Assembly (NCBI GenBank): GCA_036674765.1
Contig: JARVKI010000192.1
Coordinates: 1 to 26,183, forward strand
DNA: 26,183 nucleotides
Reading direction: 5' to 3'
From: Seiridium cupressi
Taxonomy: Eukaryota; Ascomycota; Sordariomycetes; Amphisphaeriales; Sporocadaceae
The notes under the pieces are model-generated. The model was not told the origin of the DNA, made no database searches, and saw nothing but the letters and a program-made list of their open reading frames with translations. Positions within the stretch are counted from its first letter, which is position 1, and every line of letters begins with the position of its first letter. The position numbers and the translations under genes are program-made. Shown here in pieces: positions 20,262 to 26,183 of the stretch.

Positions 20262-20611
20262 CCTTCTTGTGCAATGAAATCGTTGCAACCCTCGTGGATG
20301 CCGACAACCGCTCCATTAGTAAGCTTGGAGAAGCGCGCTGGGTTGAGATAATGGAGTCCATGGCCCATATGTCATTTTGATCTATCATAGTGGGTCAGTG
20401 CTAACAATACAGAGGCATGATTGAGCACGACATCAACATATGTACATCTATTGTCAGATGGGGTCATCTGCAAAGTGTAGCCCCGTCCAATCTATTTAAC
20501 CACGGTGGCGAAGACAGTAACTATGTCCTTGTCTCACGGGACGGTGATAATACACGGGCATATGAAGAGGCTAGGGACTCTGGCGACGACTTTGAGATCA
20601 TTCACATCTGA
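20262..20611 (+). pseudogene. coding-like remnant, unidentified
   Basis: Two protein-like segments lie in line. The first (about 20270-20378) reads CNEIVATLVDADNRSISKLG and on to a TGA. The second, from about 20412 to TGA at 20611, includes EEARDSGDDFEIIHI at its end and an ATG at 20417. Between them GTGCTAACAATACAG (about 20398-20412) looks exactly like an intron branch point and acceptor. No donor that I tried joins the frames without a stop, so this is either a decayed gene or chance. The family is not recognised. Confidence 0.25.
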
Positions 20612-20799
20612 TGGTCTAGTGTTCGTACAGCTGATATTTCTTGGAAGGTTGAGTACTGTAGAATGTTTTCCAATATTATCATCTTACTAGCCCTCAAAAT
20701 CAAGGGCAAAAGATAGACTGTCTCAACTAGCCACGTTAATGATTTACTTCAGCCCAAGATAAGTGAGTAGCGTTCTACCTTCCTCAAAATATCTAATTT

Positions 20800-22406
20800 C
20801 TAGTTTTGATCAATCTTATCAAGGCCGACGATTTGCCAACCAGCTTCGCCAACGCCTGGCACAACACCTTTGTCTTCGGTGATATCATTCTACCCAAACT
20901 TGGGAATTCCTTCGGAGCCTTCTTCCGCGAAAGCCAAGTACAATTCTTGCCATGCCTTGGAGAGCATCTTCTCCAAATGTGTCGAGGGCCCCCGATACCA
21001 AGAGTATGTTCCGAAGATGAGAGATAAATCGGAGCCATGGTACACTCTTTCCCAAGGACCAGGCGATATATTGGGAATGGAGCAAATTCCAGATGGATTC
21101 AGAAGGAAGCGAAATACCAGTGCGTGCAAGCCTCGGTGTCTGCGGATAAAATATCGGTCAGATCACATGCAAGCTTAGATTACCTTCTAGTATGTCATTT
21201 ACACTCACCTTGCCATAGTTGCAGTAGGCTGCACGAAATAATTTATCGTTAGATTTTTTGACGCCGTAGGATCTACACCATATAGACTGTAGGCAACAAG
21301 AGCATTGCCCTCGCCGTTTATAGCCCCGATGATAGAAGGCTTTAGTGCTCGTTCGTTGGGGCACAATCTCAAGGTTCCCAAGACGATGATAGTATCAAGG
21401 GAACAAGAGAGGTAATGCTGGGTGCAAACGGGCGGAAATTTACCAGCTTGCTAAAATTACCTGAGGTCGCCCTTTCTTCGTAGTAACTGAATATCCCACG
21501 ATTATCAACAATCGGCCTGAAACTAAGTACAGGTTCATTTCCTGCAAGGGTGTGCTCTTTGATGAACCCGATCAAGTCCTCTGCCGGCTGCTGTCTCGTG
21601 AACTCCAGTTCATCGGCAGAGTTATTACCCTCGAAGCCTAGGCTCTGAGTTACGAAGCTGAAATGTTGGTGATTGGGAGCTAGTACTTGAAGAGCTGGCA
21701 GTGTTGGCCCAGAGAGCATGATCTGGTTTCTCACGCGCGGCATATCGGGGCACTGATAGCAGTGTAGGTCAACACTTCGCGCCCCAGCCGACTGGCCGAA
21801 GTGGGTTATTCGAGAGGGATCACCACCCGAACGATTCAATGTGCTTATGGACCCATTCCAGACCCAGACGCTGGTTCAGGAGGCCGAGATTCTGCTCCTG
21901 TAGGTCAAGACCAGCGGCGTTGGGAAAGCCGAAAATCGTAATGCGACAGCTAACATCGTCAGCACCAGTCTTCAATAGCGATTCTGTCCGATCTTACTTG
22001 GCGCTCACGACAATCTGTCTTTGATCGGATTCGATCCAATGAGTAGGGACTCGGTAAGGAATTGTCGAACCACCCACCAGAAATGCACCACCTGTAAGCC
22101 AAACGATGACTGGCAATTTGGACTCAGAGGGACTGTTTAGAACCTTCGTTGGTGCCCATATGGACACAGACAGACAATCTTCAGAGGTAGAGTCGTTGAT
22201 CCGAAGCTCAGGAACGTCTGAGTTGTAAATGGACGGAGGACCCTCAAACCACTGCGGACAAGACAAGCCAGACTGCGTTCCATCAAACTTGCCTCCCGGT
22301 GCTTTTGCCACTGCTGGTAGTCATCGCCGTGGTTCGGTCGGCGGTTCCGCTCAAGGAATTCCCAAGAACTGAACAACGCTAGGGTAATCTCTGTTCATCC
22401 TATACA
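20800..22406 (-). pseudogene. type-B carboxylesterase pseudogene, triad intact
   Basis: Alpha/beta-hydrolase of the carboxylesterase/cholinesterase family, normally secreted and acting on esters. Three introns fit exactly: 21997-21950 (GTAAGA...GCTGAC...TTAG), 21443-21340 (GTAAAT...AAAG) and 21208-21140 (GTGAGT...CTGAC...GCAG). Family landmarks in order are VVQFLGIP, EDCLSVSIW, the oxyanion-hole region (LTGGAFLVGG), FGFPNA, the nucleophile elbow GQSAGA, the acid in AINGEGN and the His in YHGSDL, so the catalytic triad is present. Lesions are TGA at 22353-22351 (after FLGIP) and 22323-22321 (where W follows RR in relatives, so probably TGG to TGA). One extra G in GGG at 21828-21826 breaks the frame just before GGDPSRI, and TAG at 20892-20890 probably comes from TGG. 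Reading past it reaches TAG at 20800. The N-terminal signal exon is not identified. The frameshift alone could be a sequence error, but three stops argue for a pseudogene. Confidence 0.85.
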
Positions 22407-23518
22407 TTCGATTATGCTATCTGGGCACAGACGACCTCCGTAGAACTATGCTATATTCTAGCAATGTTTCGTTTGGTTCTCGAACAGCTCAATTGGCGCT
22501 ATATTTATGGACAGCTGCAACGAGATAGCCCTGTATCACATCTTCAGCAGACATCTTCTGTAGTCTTTCCTCTGTAATCGAGAACGTGGTGTCGTACTTT
22601 TCCGGTTTAGCGCTCGCCCAAAGTGGTAAAGCGTTCTCGCCGCCTGCTATCCCGCGGCCCCTACCCGGTCGACCACCGCCCTTTTTCCCTTATATAAACA
22701 TGGCCGCCGCCCGCCGCTCTTTCGAGGTATCTTTGACTTCTTTACTTCCTTTTTCTCCTTGCAGACCCTCTGGCCTATCCCGGTTCTCCCCTTGGTCTCG
22801 CACGCAATGCATGCCATGATTGGCCAAGAGATAGCGACACCGCCCTTAGCCATTAGCCCGCCTCCTTTTTTAATTTGCACTATTAGAAGTATCGCATAAA
22901 GCCCTTGGCCACGCACCTCCTTCTATATCGCGGCATACACATAAGGGCAAGGCCTTACTCTGTCGTCGATGCACCATACATCGCATCGGTCTCGTGCCAT
23001 ATTTGCCTAATTTCGCCGCCTTGCACTTAACTACCTTTTGCCCAACCCGGCTGCATCTTTCCAGAACGACAACAACATCACGACATGTATGTGCCGCTCG
23101 TCCAGCCAACAGCTTAATCGAATGGATCTTGCGTGGGCGGCCTCCGTCCTACTGCCTCGTGCATAAGACAGTGTCCGCGGGGGATCATATTTGGGGCTCG
23201 TGCGTGCTCCGTGGTGGTGACCATGAGCCAATGAAAGAAATGCCGCACAATAGCCACGGCCTTGGCTGCATGTCGGAGGCCTGCTGCGTGACGTCGTTTC
23301 CAGGTCGAGGCTGACGTTCATTGCTAAGCTATGCGGCATGCGTCGACGCCTGCGGACGCTTGTGAACACGTCACGAATCTTTCGGGGGGACTTTTTCCTG
23401 GATCGGCGTTGCCTCGGGGAGCCCGTGGTCTTGGCTTTATAATTTATCTACCGCCCGCCGTCGCGATTGGCTCCTCGGAAATAATGGAGGGGGCGCTCAG
23501 CGCGTGCTAATAATGATT
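22407..23518. other. intergenic with promoter-like pieces, no supported gene
   Basis: Contains a TATATAAA at 22691-22698, directly before an ATG at 22700. Next comes a short frame with a possible 38-nt intron (GTATCT...CTCCTTGCAG, 22727-22764). Spliced, it gives about 60 codons with no motif. CCAAT boxes in reverse orientation (ATTGG) occur at about 22819 and 23465. Around 23060-23085 an A/C-rich leader precedes ATG and GTATGT. These look like promoter fragments, but no coding body follows. Confidence 0.4.
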
Positions 23519-23935
23519 TGTTAGAGATGAGGCCGTGGCAATGCGTACATTTGGCCGACTACCACGCTAGGTTGGTCATCCAGGGCCGAGGATATGAACC
23601 AGGATGCGAATACAGGCAAGGCGTAATTTGGAGACTAATAGGATCACCTGAGTGGCGTCTGCCTCTACAGTCTCGCGTATTCGATATATGTCGGCAGTTA
23701 CATGATTGGCTGTGGCCGAGAAGAGGGTGGAGGAGAGGTGGAATTTAGGGGAGAAGCAGATGCGAGATATATACGACATAAAGGAGATTGAAATTAGGTA
23801 TATAAGATGCTAATAGCCGCGCATCTTATGCGCCAGCTCACCCATCAAACGCACAGCTCCTTATATTTAGAACTTATGCTTTGGTTGCACTTAAGACTTG
23901 TCCGTTATGACGACGCTCATCTCCCTCGACTAACA
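23519..23935. mobile_element. possible solo LTR (TGTTAG...CTAACA)
   Basis: A 417-bp segment begins TGTTAG and ends CTAACA, a perfect six-base inverted terminal repeat of the TG...CA type used by LTR retrotransposons. It contains a TATATAAG at about 23799 in the right place for an LTR promoter, just before a small hairpin (AAGATGC...GCATCTT). The five bases on either side (TGATT and GTTAT) do not match, so no target-site duplication supports insertion. A second copy is not present in the window. It could equally be the promoter of the chromodomain gene at 23981. Confidence 0.35.
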
Positions 23936-23980
23936 GTTATTATGGTCTCCTTCAGCAGTCTATACAGTCAAACCTCGACA

Positions 23981-25289
23981 ATGGTCTTCGCAGCCCCAGG
24001 CAAGCCAGAGCCAAGAAGCTACTTTGCCAGCTTTTAATTCGAATACGCCCTCACGTAACGCAATGGTGATCGCTTCTGATACAGAGTCGGACTTAAACGA
24101 TGTTGACACTATCGACGACGTCGAGGACGATGCGGCCAGCTCCGTATCAGACGTACTGCCGTCCATTCCGCCGATAATATCGAGGTTAAAACAGTCCAAG
24201 CCTAGTCACATTGATACCGCAGGTAAGTTACCATAGCGAGCGGGGAGTTATCTCGTATAGCGCTAACGTCTTTCGTTTCCACCTCTTAATAGTGAAAGAT
24301 GGTACAGTTCTTAAAAGATACCGTTTAATAGACGACCAGTCACGGACATTGTCTGTAACCAGTCAACATTGCAAGACAACTGCAGCTTACGACTCGCCGG
24401 ACCCCTGTCAACATCTCAGTACCGATCTTGACGATCTAAAGGATGACTCGGCGCAGCTGGAACGGAGAAACCTATTACCCTTGGTTTCCGCGGATAGTAT
24501 ACCAGGTTGTTCGGCCGCCTCTGCTTCCAACGAAGCCGATGATCTATCCGCGCAAGGCCGTGGTTCGGTAACAGAAGATTCGCTAGCAGTTTCTATAGAT
24601 GATACAAATACGCAAGAGCCCGTCCTGCCACAGAGGACACGCACGCTAAGAAGCCGTCCGGAAAGGCGCCATCGCGAAGCCAGTCAGCCCATGGCGATGA
24701 GGAAGTATCTTCGTACAAGCGGCGCAAGACGAAGTCTGCGAAACATCAAGGTGCAAGCTATCAGGAGTGGCCTCTTCCCGACACCGTGCTTCAGCGGATT
24801 CAGACCGACGGTCGAGCCACCTTTCAGATCCAATTCACTTAGACAACGTCGTGCAACCCGGACCAAAGCACTGGCCAGACGGCGCAAGTAGTCGTGCCTG
24901 ATATACGCCGAGATCAGAGCATCAGAACCTGGGGAAATGCGACAGATCTCGCCAGTTGCGGTAGCGAACAGGTAGACACCTTCGACGTAGGCAAGAAAAA
25001 TGATGTTTACCCCGTGGCAAGACTACTTGCTCGATGGAAGATAGGGATGTACCTCCTCGAATGGGCCGATGGGATTATGAGCTGGGAGCGGAAGAGGAAC
25101 ATCCTCGACTGTTAAAAGGTTGAGGATTTTGAGACTACATATCGAGGGCTTAACACTGGCATCGATGTGCTCGCTGAGCGGATCTGGAGGGGTAGGCAGC
25201 AGTGGCGTATACATTAGTACGGTCGCTAGAAGCGCGAGGATTGCTGGGTTAATGGATCCTTAATAGATCCGGCACGCGTGGAGAAGTGA
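23981..25289 (+). pseudogene. chromodomain-protein pseudogene
   Basis: Start at ATG 23981 (context CGACAATGG; protein begins MVFAAPGKPEP). The frame changes near 24020 into an acidic Ser/Asp-rich part (SDTESDLNDVDTIDD). The intron is 24223-24292 (70 nt; AG|GTAAGT...GCTAAC...AATAG). Exon 2 changes frame once more near 24605-24650, then stays in one frame to TGA at 25287. That frame holds a basic stretch (KRRKTKSAK), a chromo-like strand (EWPLPDTVLQRIQTDGRATF), a chromodomain-like part (VARLLARWKIGMYLLEWADG, then SWERKRNILD) and a third similar unit (DVLAERIWRGRQQWRIH...EDCWV). In-frame stops are TAG 24840, TAA 25113, TAG 25215 and TAG 25227. Each can be explained by TGG to TAG or CAA/CAG to TAA/TAG. 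Chromodomains bind methylated histone tails. The gene is not an integrase. The family assignment rests on the W/Y pattern and is moderately sure. Confidence 0.7.
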
Positions 25290-25305
25290 TACGATAACCA
25301 AAGGG

Positions 25306-25324
25306 GATCCAGGGGACCTGGATC
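25306..25324. other. perfect hairpin, 8-bp arms
   Basis: GATCCAGG, a GGA loop, then CCTGGATC. It lies 17 bases after the end of the chromodomain pseudogene frame. Function unknown. Confidence 0.8.
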
Positions 25325-25342
25325 ACGTGTATATAGATGAAG

Positions 25343-25374
25343 CTGCAGCTGCTGCCCCGCAGCAGCCACTGCAG
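25343..25374. other. strong GC-rich hairpin
   Basis: GCTGCTGC (25348-25355), a CCC loop, then GCAGCAGC (25359-25366). The stem extends outwards by CTGCA/TGCAG with a three-base CAC bulge. It is the last GC-rich sequence before the AT-rich block. Confidence 0.85.
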
Positions 25375-25404
25375 CCACAGCTATATCATAGCTATCAGCT
25401 ACAA

Positions 25405-25423
25405 ATAGATAGATAGATAGATA
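25405..25423. repeat. (ATAG)n microsatellite
   Basis: Nearly five uninterrupted copies of ATAG/GATA. It sits between the hairpins and the AT-rich block. Confidence 0.95.
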
Positions 25424-25489
25424 ACGCAATTCTCTCTTCTATAGAAAAGCTAAAATCTATCTTTTTACACCACTTTTTTAACCCCTTTT

Positions 25490-26183
25490 ACTTACCGTTT
25501 TATATAATAACACTTATAAACTTTTATTAACCTTTATTATATTATAAGTATTTTAATAATTTTTATTACTTTTTAATTTTATAATAAAAAAGTGTTATAA
25601 AATAATAATATAATTAAATTATTATAATATTATATTAAAATAAAATAAACGTTTTTAATTTTATAATAAAAAAGTTTTATTTTATTAATAAAAATATTTA
25701 TTTATATTATTATTTTATATTTAAATTATTATTTAAAATAATTTATAATTAAAAAACATTTTTAATTTTATAATTATTAATAATTATATTAAAATAATAA
25801 TTATTTATAATTTTATAATAAAAGAATTTATTTAATTATTATTTTATACTTTTTATTTATTAATAATTATAATTATTAAAAACTTTTTTTAATAAATTAA
25901 TTTATTTTATTATTAATAATAATATTAATATTAATAAATTTATTAAATTAATTAATTAATATAATATAAATAATATTTATTAATAATAATTTTAATAAAT
26001 TTTATAAAGATTAAAAAATTATTAAATTTATTAAATTTATTAAATTATTAATTTTAATAATATATTATAAATATATAAAATAATTTTTTTATTTAATTTA
26101 TAATTTTTTATAAAGTAATAATAAATAATATTAATTTATTATATTATATAAAAAAACTTTTTTTATATATAAAATTATAAATT
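25490..26183. repeat. extremely AT-rich block, G+C nearly absent
   Basis: G+C falls sharply after about 25490. From about 25680 to the window end only around seven G or C bases remain in some 500. A 24-base word beginning TTTTTAATTTTATAATAAAA and ending in AGT occurs exactly at 25570-25593 and 25652-25675, and its first 16 bases recur at 25759-25774. No coding frame survives. This fits an end-stage RIP-mutated or heterochromatic AT island. A mitochondrial insertion or assembly of organelle DNA is an alternative. Confidence 0.85.

Noticed and set aside
22700..22891. Short frame after TATATAAACATGG with a possible 38-nt intron
   Set aside because: The TATA box is only a few bases from the ATG, the intron is very short and the peptide has no motif, so it is more likely promoter sequence.
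1..26183. CRISPR arrays, bacterial-type operons, rRNA genes, telomere repeats
   Set aside because: I looked for regularly spaced direct repeats, ribosome-binding-site-led gene chains, conserved rRNA blocks and TTAGGG arrays and saw none; the sequence is fungal nuclear in character.

Overview
This window looks like nuclear DNA of a filamentous ascomycete (Pezizomycotina, most likely Sordariomycetes). The evidence is short introns (about 45-105 nt) with GT...CTAAC/CTGAC...AG signals, pyrimidine-rich 5' leaders, fungal protein families, and decayed genes whose stop codons all look like C:G-to-T:A changes, as expected from repeat-induced point mutation (RIP). There is no bacterial-style operon, CRISPR array or confident RNA gene.

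Layout. 1-76 is a poly-T run at the window edge. 77-2228 holds no convincing gene, only short dispersed repeats. 2229-3199 (-) encodes a spliced C2H2 zinc-finger protein with an AT-hook-like tail. 3491-3792 (+) may be a small spliced gene. 5260-6135 (+) is a broken polysaccharide (chitin) deacetylase gene. 6686-6951 (-) encodes a small cysteine-rich protein. The best preserved part is 7696-11446: a HAD class IIA (YKR070W/CECR5-type) hydrolase on the minus strand diverges from a GLD1-type glyceraldehyde/glycerol aldo-keto reductase on the plus strand, with 1.2 kb between them. A long gene-poor stretch ends in a CT-rich promoter and a 47-codon zinc-ribbon-like mini-gene (14410-14553). 15783-16237 (-) is an unidentified spliced remnant. 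16571-17730 (-) is an intact three-exon gene for an F-box, cysteine-rich, multi-membrane-span protein.

From about 20 kb the window changes from ordinary gene space to decayed DNA. 20800-22406 (-) is a carboxylesterase pseudogene that still has its catalytic triad but carries stops and one frameshift. 23519-23935 is bounded by TGTTAG...CTAACA like a solo LTR. 23981-25289 (+) is a heavily mutated chromodomain gene, followed by two perfect hairpins, a GATA microsatellite and then a sudden block of almost pure A+T (from about 25.5 kb, roughly 1-2 % G+C by its end). I read the right-hand part as the edge of a RIP-affected, AT-rich heterochromatic island next to functional genes.

Functional links are few. 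The only suggestive pair is the divergent HAD-IIA phosphatase-like gene and the glycerol/glyceraldehyde reductase, which could share a promoter and belong to triose/glycerol metabolism (inference). I found no clear multi-gene novel system. The most novel items are the two tiny cysteine-rich proteins, the F-box/membrane protein architecture, and the chromodomain family beside the AT-rich block.
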